A program made the position numbers and the translations under genes. Shown here one piece after another: positions 42,026 through 52,127 of a DNA stretch of 64,000 bases. Location of the stretch: assembly GCF_904063055.1 (NCBI RefSeq), contig NZ_CAJFCN010000005.1, forward strand, positions 248,001-312,000, given 5' to 3'. The notes under the pieces were generated by a model. It was not told the DNA's origin. It was given only the letters and a program-made list of their open reading frames with translations, and ran no database searches. Source of the stretch: Pseudomonas paracarnis (GTDB taxonomy: Bacteria; Pseudomonadota; Gammaproteobacteria; Pseudomonadales; Pseudomonadaceae). Positions within the stretch are counted from its first letter, which is position 1; each line of letters begins with the position of its first letter.

Positions 42026-45000
42026 GTGTCGATTCATGTCGCGTTGCACCACGTTACGCATTACCGCTACGACCGTGCAGTTGAACTCGGCCCGCAGATC
42101 GTGCGGCTACGCCCGGCGGCCCATAGCCGTACGCGGATACTGTCCTACGCGTTGAAGGTGTTGCCCGAGCAGCATTTCATCAACTGGCAGCAAGACCCCC
42201 AGGGCAATTACCTGGCGCGCCTGGTGTTCCCGGAAAAGACTGACGAGTTGCGCATTGAAGTCGACCTGGTCGCCGAGATGGCGGTGTTCAATCCGTTCGA
42301 TTTTTTCCTCGAGCCCTACGCCGAAAATATCCCGTTCAGCTACGCCGCCGATGAGCAGCGCGAGCTGGCGCCGTATCTGGAAACCTTGCCGCTGACGCCA
42401 AGGTTGGCTGCGTACCTGGCCGGTATCGACCGCACGCCGCTGCCTGCTGTGGATTTCCTGGTCGGCCTCAACCAGCGCCTGGCCGCCGATATCGGTTACC
42501 TGATTCGCATGGAACCGGGCGTGCAAACTCCGGAATTTACCCTGGAAAACGCATCCGGCTCTTGCCGCGACTCGGCCTGGTTGTTGGTGCAATTGCTGCG
42601 CAACCTCGGATTGGCGGCGCGATTTGTCTCTGGTTATCTGATTCAACTGACCGCCGACGTCAAAGCCCTCGACGGCCCGTCCGGTACCGAGGTGGACTTC
42701 ACCGACCTGCACGCCTGGTGCGAAGTGTATTTGCCCGGCGCTGGCTGGATTGGCCTGGATGCCACGTCCGGGTTGTTCGCCGGTGAAGGGCATATCCCGT
42801 TGGCCTGTAGCCCCGATCCATCGTCCGCCGCGCCCATCAGCGGGTTGGTGGAGCCGTGCGAATGCGAGTTCACCCATGAGATGTCGGTGGAGCGCATCTG
42901 GGAAGCGCCACGGGTGACCAAGCCCTACACCGAAGAACAATGGTTGGCGATCCAGACCCTGGGCCGGCAGATCGACGGCGACCTGCTCAAGGACGACGTA
43001 CGCCTGACCATGGGCGGCGAGCCGACCTTCGTCTCTATCGACGACCCAGACGGCGCCGAATGGAACACCGCAGCCCTGGGCCCGGACAAGCGTCGCCTGT
43101 CCGCCGAGCTGTTCCAGCGCCTGCGCCAGCACTATGCGCCCAAGGGCCTGGTGCATTTCGGCCAAGGCAAGTGGTACCCCGGGGAGCAATTACCACGTTG
43201 GTCGCTCAACTGTTATTGGCGCCGCGATGGCGTGCCGATCTGGCACAACAGCGCGCTGATCGCCGATGAGCAAGAGGACTACGGCGCCGATGGGGTGATG
43301 GCCGGGCGTTTCCTGGCCAGCGTCGCCGAACGCCTAAAACTGCCGGCGCGCTTTGTGTTCCCGGCGTTCGAAGACAATTTCTACTACCTGTGGCGCGAAG
43401 GGGCGCTGCCCCAGAACGTCACTGCCCAAGACCCGCGCCTGAGCGACGACCTGGAGCGTGAGCGCCTGCGCAAAGTCTTCAGCCAGGGCCTGGATAAAGT
43501 CATCGGCCAAGTGCTGCCGCTGGCACGCACGGCGGCCAATGACCGCTGGCAGAGTGGGCGTTGGTACCTGCGCGACAACCATTGCCGCCTGGTGCCGGGG
43601 GATTCGCCGCTGGGCTATCGTCTGCCGCTCGCTTCGCAGCCCTGGGTGACTGCGGCGGAGTATCCGTTTGTGCATCCGACCGACCCTAACCAGGATCAGC
43701 CGGATCTGCCGACCAGCGCCCAGTTGCAAAACCATGGCGAGCCCGCGCCGGGTGATGAGCGTGTGCCCAAGGTCGACGAGTCCGCCGACTGGCTGACCCG
43801 TACCGCGCTGTGCGCCGAAGCACGAGAAGGCCGCCTGTACCTGTTTATGCCGCCGCTGGAGCGCATCGAGGATTACCTGGAGCTGGTGACTGCCATTGAG
43901 GCCACCGCCGAAGAGCTGCATTGCCCGGTACTGCTGGAAGGCTACGAGCCGCCAGCGGATATGCGCCTGAGCAATTTCCGCGTCACGCCAGATCCCGGTG
44001 TCATTGAGGTCAACGTACAGCCATCCGCCACCTGGGACGAGTTGGTGGAACGCACCGAATTCCTCTACGAAGAGGCACGGCAAACCCGCCTGACCACCGA
44101 GAAGTTCATGATCGACGGGCGCCATACCGGCACCGGTGGCGGTAACCACTTCGTGCTCGGCGGCGCGACGCCCAAGGACTCGCCCTTCCTTCGCCGCCCG
44201 GACCTGCTACGCAGCCTGATCAGCTACTGGCATAACCACCCGTCGTTGTCCTATTTGTTCTCCGGCCTGTTTATCGGCCCCACCTCCCAGGCGCCCAGGG
44301 TAGACGAGGCGCGCAACGATGCGCTGTATGAACTGGAAATCGCCTTCGCGCAGATGCCGGCACCGGGCGAGGAGTGCCCGCCGTGGTTAGTGGATCGCCT
44401 GTTGCGCAACCTGCTGATCGACGTGACGGGCAATACCCATCGCGCCGAATTCTGTATCGACAAACTCTACTCACCCGACGGCGCCACGGGCCGACTGGGC
44501 CTGCTGGAACTGCGCGCCTTTGAAATGCCGCCCCATGCGCGCATGAGCCTGACCCAGCAGTTGTTGCTGCGAGCGCTGGTCGCGCGGTTCTGGCGCGAGC
44601 CCTATGCGCCGCCGAAGCTGGCGCGCTGGGGCACTGAACTGCATGACCGTTTCCTGTTGCCGCACTTTATCGAGCAGGACTTTGCCGACGTGATCGTCGA
44701 GCTGAACGCGGCTGGTTACCCGCTGCGAGCCGAATGGTTCGCGGCGCATCTGGAGTTCCGTTTCCCCAAGGTGGGCGACTACGCCGTCAGCGGTATCGAA
44801 CTGGAACTGCGCCAGGCCTTGGAGCCTTGGCATGTGCTGGGCGAGGAGGGCGCGGTGGGGGGCACGGTGCGCTATGTGGATTCGTCCCTGGAGCGCCTGC
44901 AAGTGAAGTTGAGCGGGTTGCCACCGCAACGCTACCTGCTGACCTGCAATGGCGTGCCGGTGCCGCTGCAACCGACCGGCCGCGTCGGTGAGTTCGTGGC

Positions 45001-45316
45001 GGGGGTGCGTTACCGCGCCTGGCAACCGGCCAACTGCCTGCAACCGACCATCCCCGTGCATGCGCCGCTGGTATTTGACCTGCTCGACACCTGGATGCAG
45101 CGTTCGTTGGGCGGCTGCCAATACCATGTGGCGCACCCGGGCGGGCGCAATTACGACAGCCTGCCGGTGAATGCCAATGAGGCGGAGAGCCGGCGCATGG
45201 CGCGGTTTTTCCGCTTGGGGCATAGCCCGGGCAAGCTTGTGGTGCCGACTGTAACGGTAAACGATGAGTTGCCAATGACCCTGGATTTGCGGCGTTTCAC
45301 AAAAAATAAGGAATGA
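42026..45316 (+). CDS. Transglutaminase-like / DUF2126 protein
   Basis: 1096-residue fusion. The N-terminal part is a transglutaminase-like domain with catalytic Cys180 (ASGSCRDSAW), His229 (DLHAWCEV) and Asp245 (GLDATSG). From about residue 310 to the end it is a DUF2126 domain, including GGEPTFVS and HTGTGGGNHFVLGGA. GTG 42026 is chosen because AGGAGG lies upstream and the family begins MSIHVALHHVTHYRYD. It is the first of three genes that recur together in bacteria and have been predicted to process or ligate peptides; no substrate is known. Confidence 0.88.
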   Translation: MSIHVALHHVTHYRYDRAVELGPQIVRLRPAAHSRTRILSYALKVLPEQHFINWQQDPQGNYLARLVFPEKTDELRIEVDLVAEMAVFNPFDFFLEPYAENIPFSYAADEQRELAPYLETLPLTPRLAAYLAGIDRTPLPAVDFLVGLNQRLAADIGYLIRMEPGVQTPEFTLENASGSCRDSAWLLVQLLRNLGLAARFVSGYLIQLTADVKALDGPSGTEVDFTDLHAWCEVYLPGAGWIGLDATSGLFAGEGHIPLACSPDPSSAAPISGLVEPCECEFTHEMSVERIWEAPRVTKPYTEEQWLAIQTLGRQIDGDLLKDDVRLTMGGEPTFVSIDDPDGAEWNTAALGPDKRRLSAELFQRLRQHYAPKGLVHFGQGKWYPGEQLPRWSLNCYWRRDGVPIWHNSALIADEQEDYGADGVMAGRFLASVAERLKLPARFVFPAFEDNFYYLWREGALPQNVTAQDPRLSDDLERERLRKVFSQGLDKVIGQVLPLARTAANDRWQSGRWYLRDNHCRLVPGDSPLGYRLPLASQPWVTAAEYPFVHPTDPNQDQPDLPTSAQLQNHGEPAPGDERVPKVDESADWLTRTALCAEAREGRLYLFMPPLERIEDYLELVTAIEATAEELHCPVLLEGYEPPADMRLSNFRVTPDPGVIEVNVQPSATWDELVERTEFLYEEARQTRLTTEKFMIDGRHTGTGGGNHFVLGGATPKDSPFLRRPDLLRSLISYWHNHPSLSYLFSGLFIGPTSQAPRVDEARNDALYELEIAFAQMPAPGEECPPWLVDRLLRNLLIDVTGNTHRAEFCIDKLYSPDGATGRLGLLELRAFEMPPHARMSLTQQLLLRALVARFWREPYAPPKLARWGTELHDRFLLPHFIEQDFADVIVELNAAGYPLRAEWFAAHLEFRFPKVGDYAVSGIELELRQALEPWHVLGEEGAVGGTVRYVDSSLERLQVKLSGLPPQRYLLTCNGVPVPLQPTGRVGEFVAGVRYRAWQPANCLQPTIPVHAPLVFDLLDTWMQRSLGGCQYHVAHPGGRNYDSLPVNANEAESRRMARFFRLGHSPGKLVVPTVTVNDELPMTLDLRRFTKNKE

Positions 45317-45320
45317 ACAT

Positions 45321-45425
45321 GATCCAAGTGTGGGAGCTGGCTTGCCTGCGATAGCGGTGGTTCAGTCGATAGTTCTGGTGACTGACACACCGCTATCGCA
45401 GGCAAGCCAGCTCCCACATTGGATC
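45321..45425. repeat. Long near-perfect REP inverted repeat within the cluster
   Basis: Arms of about 39 bp (45321-45359 and 45388-45425) differ by one base. They begin GATCCAAGTGTGGGAGCTGG and include the usual CTTGCCTGCGAT core. A TCAGTC/GACTGA pair extends the stem inward. The orientation is opposite to most REPINs here (GTGGGAG ends outermost). It lies between the two largest genes of the cluster and could form a strong mRNA hairpin. Confidence 0.88.
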
Positions 45426-45474
45426 GTAGTGAATTTGAGTTAACCTGACTTCCCTTGCCTCTGCCGAGCGTTCC

Positions 45475-47961
45475 ATGTCCGACTTGCTCGACCGCTACCC
45501 GCTCACCGCGGGCACCTATCACGAACTGCTGGACGCCAGCGGCGCGGTGCGTGCCCATTGGCGACGCTTGTTCGATCACCTGCAACGCAGCACGCCCGCA
45601 CAACTGGCCCAGCGCCAGGCGTTGTTGACGCGCCAGATCCAGGAAAACGGCGTGACCTACAACGTCTACGCCGATCCCAAGGGCGCCGACCGCCCCTGGG
45701 AGCTGGACCTGTTGCCCCATGTGCTGGCGGCCGAGGAGTGGCAGCAACTGTCGGCCGGCATCGCCCAGCGTGCGCGCCTGCTCAATGCGGTACTGGCCGA
45801 CCTGTATGGCCCGCAGCGCCTGATCAAGGAAGGCTTGCTGCCGGCCGAACTGGTGTTCGGGCATAACAATTTTCTGTGGCCGTGCCAGGGCATCCATCCG
45901 CCCGACGGTGCGTTCCTGCATCTGTACGCGGTCGACCTAGCGCGCACGCCGGACGGCCGCTGGTGGGTCACCGCCGACCGTACCCAAGCCCCATCGGGCG
46001 CCGGCTACGCCCTGGAAAACCGCACCATCGTGTCCCGCGCCTTCCCGGACCTGTACCGGGATATGCAGGTGCAGCACCTCACCGGTTTCTTTCGCACGCT
46101 GCAGGAGACCCTGGCGCGCCAGGCCCCTGGCGATGACCAGCCGCCACTGATCGTGTTGCTCACGCCGGGGCGTTTCAACGAAAGCTATTTCGAACACCTG
46201 TACCTGGCGCGACAGCTCGGCTACCCCCTGGTAGAGGGCGGCGACCTCACCGTGCGTGACAGCACTGTGTTCCTGAAAACGCTCAGCGGCCTGCGCCGGG
46301 TGCACGCGATCATGCGTCGCCTCGACGATGATTTCTGCGACCCGCTGGAACTGCGCACTGACTCGGCGCTCGGCGTGCCGGGCCTGCTCGACGCCGTGCG
46401 TCAAGGCAACGTGCTGGTGGCCAATGCCTTGGGCAGTGGCGTGCTGGAGTCCCCGGGGCTGCTGGGGTTTTTGCCCAAGATCAATGAATTTTTGTTCGGT
46501 GAAACCTTGATCCTGCCGTCGATTGCCACCTGGTGGTGCGGCGAAGCGCCGGTCCTTGCCGAAGCCCTGAAAAAACTCCCGGAACTGCTGATCAAGCCGG
46601 CATTTCCCTCACAAAGTTTCGCCCCGGTGTTTGGTCGCGACCTTGACGATGAACAGCGCCAGGCCCTGGCCGAACGGATGCGTGCGCGGCCCTATGCCTA
46701 TGTCGCCCAAGAGCTGGCGCAACTGTCTCAGGCGCCCGTATGGCACACCGTGGATGACCACTTGCAACACCGTGCCATCGGCATGCGTGTCTACGCCGTG
46801 GCCAGTGAAGACGGTTATCGGGTACTGCCCGGCGGCCTGACTCGCGTGGCGGCCGACGCCGATGCCGAGGTGGTGTCGATGCAGCGCGGCGGGGCGAGCA
46901 AGGACACCTGGGTGCTCGGTGAGCGCGCGCCGGGTGGCGAGCAATGGCGCGCCCAACGCACCATTGGCGCCTATGACCTGGTGCGCCGCGATCCCTATTT
47001 GCCCTCGCGCGTGGTGGAAAACCTGTTCTGGTTCGGTCGTTACTGCGAGCGCTGCGACGACAGTGCGCGCTGGCTGCGTATCGTACTGGCGCGGTATGTC
47101 GATGGCGACGATCCGCTGGCGTTGCAGGCCGCCGTCGAACTCGGCGAAAGCCTGCGCCTGTTGCCGGAGGAGGGCGAGCTGCCGGAGCGCCTGCTCGCCG
47201 CCTTGCTGGGTGATGACTGGCCTTCAAGCCTGCGCGCCAATTTGCAGCGCTTGCAGTGGGCGGCGTCCCAGGTGCGCGGCAAGTTGTCCAGGGAAAACTG
47301 GCAGGCCCTGGTGGAGCTGCAACGCGAAGCCATGGAACTGGAAAGCGACACTGCAGACTTTGGCGAGCTGCTCGACTTTCTCAACCGCCTGGTGATGTCC
47401 CTGGCGGCACTGTCCGGGTTTGCCCTGGACGACATGACCCGCGATGAGGGCTGGCGCTTCTTGATGATGGGCCGGCGTATCGAGCGTCTGCAGTTTCTGA
47501 GCAGCAGCCTAGCGGCGTTCCTGCGTGGCGTGGCCGTGTTCGATCAGGCCGGGCTGGAATGGTTGCTGGAGCTGGGCAACAGCAGCATCACCTACCGCTC
47601 GCGCTACCTGGCGGTGCCGCAGTTGATCCCGGTGCTCGACTTGCTGCTGCTCGACGAGCAGAACCCCCATGCGGTGCTGTTCCAGCTCAAGTTGGTGAGC
47701 CGCACCCTGCGCCGTCTCAATGATGATTTTGGCGTGCCCCGTGAAACCGGGCTGGCGCCGTTGGTCGAGCGCCTGGCGCGTTTTGACCTGGGCTGCCTGG
47801 AGGACGGCCTGTTTGGCGAAACCAGCGTGCGTGCCGCGCTGGACGGCCTGGCCGACTTGCTGCAAGCGGTGGCCGATGAAAGCGGGCAAGTGTCGGATCG
47901 CCTGGCGCTGCGCCATTTTGCCCACGTGGATGATGTCAGCCAGCAAACGGTGTCGGTGTAA
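45475..47961 (+). CDS. Circularly permuted ATP-grasp / alpha-E fusion protein
   Basis: 828 residues. The N-terminal half (about 1-480) is a circularly permuted type 2 ATP-grasp domain (ENGVTYNVYADPKG, FGHNNFLWPCQG, LLTPGRFNESYFEH). The C-terminal part (from about 510, LPSRVVENLFWFGRYCERCD) is an alpha-E helical domain (DUF403). In many genomes these are separate genes; here they are fused. ATP-grasp enzymes typically form peptide-like bonds. Its stop overlaps the next start (TAATG). Confidence 0.88.
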   Translation: MSDLLDRYPLTAGTYHELLDASGAVRAHWRRLFDHLQRSTPAQLAQRQALLTRQIQENGVTYNVYADPKGADRPWELDLLPHVLAAEEWQQLSAGIAQRARLLNAVLADLYGPQRLIKEGLLPAELVFGHNNFLWPCQGIHPPDGAFLHLYAVDLARTPDGRWWVTADRTQAPSGAGYALENRTIVSRAFPDLYRDMQVQHLTGFFRTLQETLARQAPGDDQPPLIVLLTPGRFNESYFEHLYLARQLGYPLVEGGDLTVRDSTVFLKTLSGLRRVHAIMRRLDDDFCDPLELRTDSALGVPGLLDAVRQGNVLVANALGSGVLESPGLLGFLPKINEFLFGETLILPSIATWWCGEAPVLAEALKKLPELLIKPAFPSQSFAPVFGRDLDDEQRQALAERMRARPYAYVAQELAQLSQAPVWHTVDDHLQHRAIGMRVYAVASEDGYRVLPGGLTRVAADADAEVVSMQRGGASKDTWVLGERAPGGEQWRAQRTIGAYDLVRRDPYLPSRVVENLFWFGRYCERCDDSARWLRIVLARYVDGDDPLALQAAVELGESLRLLPEEGELPERLLAALLGDDWPSSLRANLQRLQWAASQVRGKLSRENWQALVELQREAMELESDTADFGELLDFLNRLVMSLAALSGFALDDMTRDEGWRFLMMGRRIERLQFLSSSLAAFLRGVAVFDQAGLEWLLELGNSSITYRSRYLAVPQLIPVLDLLLLDEQNPHAVLFQLKLVSRTLRRLNDDFGVPRETGLAPLVERLARFDLGCLEDGLFGETSVRAALDGLADLLQAVADESGQVSDRLALRHFAHVDDVSQQTVSV

Positions 47962-48851
47962 TGAGCGCGCGCTACCAGATTTTCCACGATACCCATTACC
48001 ACTATGACAGCCCGGTGTCCCTGGCCCAGCAACTGGCGCACCTGTGGCCAAGGCCGTGCGCCTGGCAGAAGTGCACCTGGCAGCAGTTGGATATTAGCCC
48101 GGAACCCACCTCGCGCCGCGACGAACTGGACGTATTCGGCAACCCGATCACTCGCCTGGCGTTCGAACGGCCCCATGATGAATTGCTGGTGAACGCCGGG
48201 CTCACCGTGGAAGTGCTGGCGCGACCCGCTCTGGACTTCCAGCGGTCGCCGCCCTGGGACCACACCCGCGACAGCCTGACTTACAGCAGCCAGGCATTGA
48301 GCGCCGAACTGATCGAAGCCTGTCGTTATCGCTTCGAGTCGCCCTATGTCCATCTGAAGAAAACTTTCGTCGAGTTCTCCGAAAGCTGCTTCCCGCCCGG
48401 CGAGCCTTTACTGCTGGGCACGCAGGCATTGATGGAGAAGATCTTCAGCGAATTTACCTTCGATGCCGAAGCCACCCAGGTCGCCACGCCGCTGGTTGAA
48501 GTGCTGGAGCGCCGTCGCGGCGTGTGCCAGGACTTCGCTCACCTGATGCTTGCCTGCCTGCGTTCCCGTGGCCTGGCGGCGCGCTATATCAGCGGCTACC
48601 TGCTCACCCAGCCACCGCCCGGCCAGCCACGGCTGATTGGCGCGGATGCTTCCCATGCGTGGGTTTCGGTGTTTTGCCCGGTATCAGGCTGGGTGGATTT
48701 TGACCCGACCAACAATGTGCAGCCGGCGCTGGAGCACATCACCCTGGCCTGGGGCCGGGACTTTTCTGATGTGTCGCCATTGCGGGGGGTAATTCTGGGG
48801 GGAGGCAGCCACGACCCGGAGGTGCGGGTGACGGTGATGCCGCTGGAATGA
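47961..48851 (+). CDS. Transglutaminase-family protein
   Basis: 296 residues with an N-terminal transglutaminase-like beta domain (YQIFHDTHYHYDSPVSLAQQ) and a core with Cys189 (GVCQDFAHLML), His (DASHAWVSVF) and Asp (VDFDPTNN). No signal peptide. Third gene of the cluster, overlapping the preceding stop by one base. Probably a cysteine protease or amidase acting with the ATP-grasp enzyme; substrate unknown. Confidence 0.9.
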   Translation: MSARYQIFHDTHYHYDSPVSLAQQLAHLWPRPCAWQKCTWQQLDISPEPTSRRDELDVFGNPITRLAFERPHDELLVNAGLTVEVLARPALDFQRSPPWDHTRDSLTYSSQALSAELIEACRYRFESPYVHLKKTFVEFSESCFPPGEPLLLGTQALMEKIFSEFTFDAEATQVATPLVEVLERRRGVCQDFAHLMLACLRSRGLAARYISGYLLTQPPPGQPRLIGADASHAWVSVFCPVSGWVDFDPTNNVQPALEHITLAWGRDFSDVSPLRGVILGGGSHDPEVRVTVMPLE

Positions 48852-48853
48852 AA

Positions 48854-48986
48854 AACGATCATTCCCACGCTCTGCGTGGGAATGCCTGCTGTGACGCTCT
48901 GCGTCACCCTTGCGCTGGCTTCAAGCCTGGTGCGGGACGCGGAGCGTCCGGGGCTGCATTCCCACGCGGAGCGTGGGAACGATCAT
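48854..48986. repeat. GTTCCCACGC-type bipartite palindrome, copy 2
   Basis: Outer arms AACGATCATTCCCACGC and GCGTGGGAACGATCATT, with internal GTGACGC/GCGTCAC and GGACGC/GCGTCC hairpins. About 133 bp. Its right end overlaps the stop codon of the small gene at 48983. Confidence 0.85.
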
Positions 48987-49165
48987 TCAGCTGGGTCTTT
49001 CAGGGTTTCGGTCTCGTCAGTTGCCGCTTCACCTTCGGCATCCGGGGTCAGCGCGCCGGCTTCTTCCTCTGCAGCGGCTTTCTTGCGTTGCAGCTTTTCC
49101 TCTTTCTTCTGTTCCTTGGCCAAGTCTCTCTGACGTTTGGCGAAGGAGTAATTAGGTTTGGCCAT
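48983..49165 (-). CDS. Small Lys/Glu/Ala-rich protein, unknown function
   Basis: 60 residues: MAKPNYSFAKRQRDLAKEQK, then a KKEEKLQRKK helix and an acidic tail. GAGGAT precedes ATG 49165. Highly charged, likely helical and partly disordered. A conserved small protein of this type is recalled from other pseudomonads, with no assigned role. Its stop codon lies within the edge of the adjacent repeat. Confidence 0.7.
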   Translation of the reverse strand: MAKPNYSFAKRQRDLAKEQKKEEKLQRKKAAAEEEAGALTPDAEGEAATDETETLKDPAE

Positions 49166-49498
49166 GGGCGATCCTCTAGGGTCGAAGGTGAGGGTGGGCG
49201 GCGCGCAGCTGCCTCGGGTCGTCATGGTAGCAGCTTCAGGGGGCCCTTTGCTTTCACTTACCGCAGGCGTAGGCAGCCAGAAGGCCGTTGAACAGGTGAT
49301 TGAGGTGCATGGCATGAACTCCCGTGAGTGATGGGCCGATCATAATCAGGGTGCGGCAGTTTGGCTGGTTGATTGTGTTGATGAAGCTGATAGCCTAAAG
49401 TTGTATACAATCTGTTGATTCAGATCATAAGAACTCAAGCCTGATTGAGGCACCCTTACCGCAATCCGCGTTTTTAAAACCCTGCCTTGGAGATTCAC
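49166..49498. other. Intergenic region between the small gene and azurin
   Basis: 333 bp without a supported gene. The left half shows nothing recognisable; a frame extending the 60-residue gene upstream is Pro/Thr-rich and has no support. The right half holds the azurin control signals: a TTGTATACAA palindrome (49401-49410) and an ANR-type box (49415-49428). Confidence 0.6.
49415..49428 (+). promoter_or_regulatory. ANR/FNR-type box upstream of azurin
   Basis: TTGAT-TCAG-ATCAT matches the ANR/FNR consensus TTGAT-N4-ATCAA with one mismatch. Its centre is about 77 bases upstream of the azurin start. P. aeruginosa azu is known to be ANR-regulated, which supports this reading. Confidence 0.7.
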
Positions 49499-49945
49499 AT
49501 GTTTGCCAAACTCGTTGCTGTTTCCCTGCTGACTCTGGCGAGCGGCCAGTTGCTTGCTGCAGAGTGCAAGGTCACTGTCGACTCCACCGACCAAATGTCG
49601 TTCAACACCAAAGCGATTGAAATCGACAAGAGCTGCAAGCAGTTCACCGTTGAGCTGACTCACTCGGGTAACCTGCCCAAGAACGTGATGGGCCATAACT
49701 GGGTGCTGACTACCGAAGCCAATATGCAACCGGTGGCAACCGACGGCATGGCTGCGGGGATCGACAAGGATTACCTGAAAGCCGGTGATGAGCGCATCAT
49801 CGCCCACACCAAGATCATCGGTGCCGGCGAGAAAGATTCGGTGACCTTCGACGTCTCCAAGCTGAAGGCCGATGAGAAATACAGCTTCTTCTGCTCGTTC
49901 CCAGGCCACATCTCGATGATGAAAGGTGCTGTGGTTCTGAAGTAA
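49499..49945 (+). CDS. azu: Azurin
   Basis: Periplasmic type 1 blue-copper electron-transfer protein. 148 residues: a 20-residue signal peptide (ending LLAA) and a 128-residue mature domain beginning [16 protein letters not shown]. The copper ligands are visible as His46 (MGHNWV) and Cys112, His117, Met121 ([10 protein letters not shown]) in mature numbering; the Cys3-Cys26 disulfide pair is also present. Preceded by an ANR-type box. Confidence 0.98.
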   Translation: MFAKLVAVSLLTLASGQLLAAECKVTVDSTDQMSFNTKAIEIDKSCKQFTVELTHSGNLPKNVMGHNWVLTTEANMQPVATDGMAAGIDKDYLKAGDERIIAHTKIIGAGEKDSVTFDVSKLKADEKYSFFCSFPGHISMMKGAVVLK

Positions 49946-49960
49946 GACCGCGTTATCGTT

Positions 49961-50044
49961 CATCGCAGGCAAGCCAGCTCCCACATTCGACCGCATTCCC
50001 ATGTTGGAATCCGGTCAAGTGTGGGAGCTGGCTTGCCTGCGATG
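49961..50044. repeat. REPIN-type palindrome
   Basis: Arms CATCGCAGGCAAGCCAGCTC and complement, with a longer spacer (about 40 bases) that is itself partly palindromic. It lies between convergent azu and nadE. Confidence 0.9.
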
Positions 50045-50081
50045 GCGATGTGACAATCAATGCAAAACGATCAGGTTCACC

Positions 50082-50909
50082 TCAAGGCGCAAACGGCATC
50101 ACCCGCTTGTGCTCAGTCTTGCGATAGGTCTCGCAGATAATCCTGAACGCCTCCTCACGCACCGGCTCTCCCTGCAGGAACGCATCAATCTCGGCATAGG
50201 TCACGCCATGTGACGCCTCGTCCGGCTTGCCCGGCGAAAGGTCTTCCAGGTCGGCGGTCGGTACCTTCTCCACCAGCGATTCCGGCGCGCCAAAGTGACG
50301 GGCAATGGCCCGCACCTGATGCTTCACCAGCCCGCTCAACGGTGCCAGATCGCACGCGCCATCACCGAACTTGGTGTAGAAGCCCATCACCGCTTCCGCC
50401 GCATGGTCGGTGCCGATCACCAGCCCACCGGCCGCGCCGGCGATGGTGTACTGCGCCACCATACGCATGCGCGCCTTGGTGTTGCCCAGCACGAAGTCAC
50501 GGGACGCCGCGGCCTTGCCTTCAAAGGCGGCCACTTCATTGGCCAGGGCTTTAACCGCCGGGCCGATGTTCACGGTGTGACGTTCATCCGGCTCGATAAA
50601 GTCCACCGAGGCCTGGGCGTCGTGCTCGTCGAACTGGGTTTCGTAGGGCAGGCGCACGGCGATAAAGCGGTACGCCTCATCGCCGGTGCTGGCGCGCAGT
50701 TCCTGCACCGCACGTTGGGCCAACAGGCCTGCGGTCAGGGAGTCGACACCACCACTGATGCCGAGCACCAGGGTCTTGAGCCCGGAATTGCGCAGGCAGT
50801 CCTGGATAAAGGCCACGCGCCGGGCAACCTCGGCTTCGAGTGCGGCCTGGTCCTTGAACGGGGCTTGCACCTTGAGCTGTTGTGCAATCTCACGCTGTAC
50901 GGCTTGCAT
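50082..50909 (-). CDS. nadE: NH3-dependent NAD+ synthetase
   Basis: Converts nicotinate adenine dinucleotide to NAD+ in the cytoplasm. 275 residues with the PP-loop [12 protein letters not shown] (SGGxDS) and no glutaminase domain, hence ammonia-dependent. It lies 3 bases after pncB, forming a salvage operon: nicotinate to NaMN by PncB, then the final amidation by NadE. Confidence 0.96.
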   Translation of the reverse strand: MQAVQREIAQQLKVQAPFKDQAALEAEVARRVAFIQDCLRNSGLKTLVLGISGGVDSLTAGLLAQRAVQELRASTGDEAYRFIAVRLPYETQFDEHDAQASVDFIEPDERHTVNIGPAVKALANEVAAFEGKAAASRDFVLGNTKARMRMVAQYTIAGAAGGLVIGTDHAAEAVMGFYTKFGDGACDLAPLSGLVKHQVRAIARHFGAPESLVEKVPTADLEDLSPGKPDEASHGVTYAEIDAFLQGEPVREEAFRIICETYRKTEHKRVMPFAP

Positions 50910-50912
50910 GAT

Positions 50913-52127
50913 TCACTCCTTGCTGGATAGGGCAGGTACTTTGAAAACGTGACGCAAATAGGCGACAAAATTCGGGTCGGTGCAATGGGTCTTGCCCGCT
51001 TCATCGGAAATTTTTGCGACGGGCTGGCCATTGCAGGCGGTCATTTTAAGCACGATGCTCATCGGTTCCACCCCTGGAATATCACAGGTCAGGTTGGTGC
51101 CGATGCCAAAGCTCACATTAATGCGACCGCGCAACGCCCGGAATATTTCCAAGGCTTTGGGCAATGTCAGACTGTCGGAGAACACCAGGGTCTTGCTCAT
51201 CGGTTCGATGCCCAGCTTGTGGTAGTGAGCGATGGCTTTTTCTGCCCACTGGATCGGATCACCGGAGTCATGGCGCAGGCCGTCGAACAGCTTGGCGAAG
51301 TACAAGTCGAAGTCGCCCAGGAACGCGTCGGTGGTGATGCAATCGGTGAGGGCGATACCCAACAGGCCACGGTACTCGCGCACCCAGCAATCAAGGGCGG
51401 CGATCTGGCTGTCGATCAGGCGTGGGCCGAGTTGCTGGTGGGCCATGATCCACTCGTGGGCCATGGTGCCCAGCGGCTTCATATCGAATTCGCGCGCCAG
51501 GTGCACGTTGCTGGTGCCGACAAAACGGCCAGGGAAATCGTGCTTGAGCACGCTGACCACTTCCTCTTGCACCCGGTAGGAAAAGCGCCGGCGCGTGCCG
51601 AAGTCCGCCACTTGCAGCTCCGACAGCTCATCGCTGCTGGCGTTGGCGGTCAACCAGTCGAACTTGCGATACAGCTGCTCGCGGGCCTGCTCGAGGATCA
51701 CGGTCTGGTAGCGGTAGCGGTTACGCACCTCGCTGACGATGGCCAGCATTGGCACTTCAAACAGGATCACATGCAGCCACGGCCCGCGCAGGCGGATAAA
51801 CAACTCGCCGTTCTCGATGCCGGTTTGCACATACCGCAGGTTGAAGCGAAACAGCCCGAGAAAGCGCAGAAAATCCGGCTTCATAAAGCTGATGCGTTCC
51901 AGGAACCCCAGTTGATCGGGGCTCAGGCTCAGCTCGGCGAGGCGCTCGATCTGGTAACGAATCTCCGCCAGGTAAGGGCGCAGGTCTTCACTGTTACGGC
52001 AACGAAACTCCCATTCAACTTCCACGTTCGGGTAGTTGTGCAGCACCGCCTGCATCATGGTCAGCTTGTAGAAGTCGGTGTCGAGCAGGTTCTGCACGAT
52101 GCGATCGGCAAACACACTCTCGCTCAT
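50913..52127 (-). CDS. pncB: Nicotinate phosphoribosyltransferase
   Basis: Makes nicotinate mononucleotide from nicotinate and PRPP. 404 residues with [15 protein letters not shown] near the N-terminus and the [12 protein letters not shown] motif of the family. ATG 52127 (MSESVFADR) has GGAGATT upstream; an open frame extends further but lacks family similarity. Upstream gene of the pncB-nadE operon. Confidence 0.95.
   Translation of the reverse strand: MSESVFADRIVQNLLDTDFYKLTMMQAVLHNYPNVEVEWEFRCRNSEDLRPYLAEIRYQIERLAELSLSPDQLGFLERISFMKPDFLRFLGLFRFNLRYVQTGIENGELFIRLRGPWLHVILFEVPMLAIVSEVRNRYRYQTVILEQAREQLYRKFDWLTANASSDELSELQVADFGTRRRFSYRVQEEVVSVLKHDFPGRFVGTSNVHLAREFDMKPLGTMAHEWIMAHQQLGPRLIDSQIAALDCWVREYRGLLGIALTDCITTDAFLGDFDLYFAKLFDGLRHDSGDPIQWAEKAIAHYHKLGIEPMSKTLVFSDSLTLPKALEIFRALRGRINVSFGIGTNLTCDIPGVEPMSIVLKMTACNGQPVAKISDEAGKTHCTDPNFVAYLRHVFKVPALSSKE

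Noticed and set aside
48983..49315. A longer 110-residue version of the small charged protein starting at 49315.
   Set aside because: The extra N-terminus is Pro/Thr/Cys-rich and lacks a ribosome-binding site, while ATG 49165 has a good GAGGAT and begins a well-formed charged helix.
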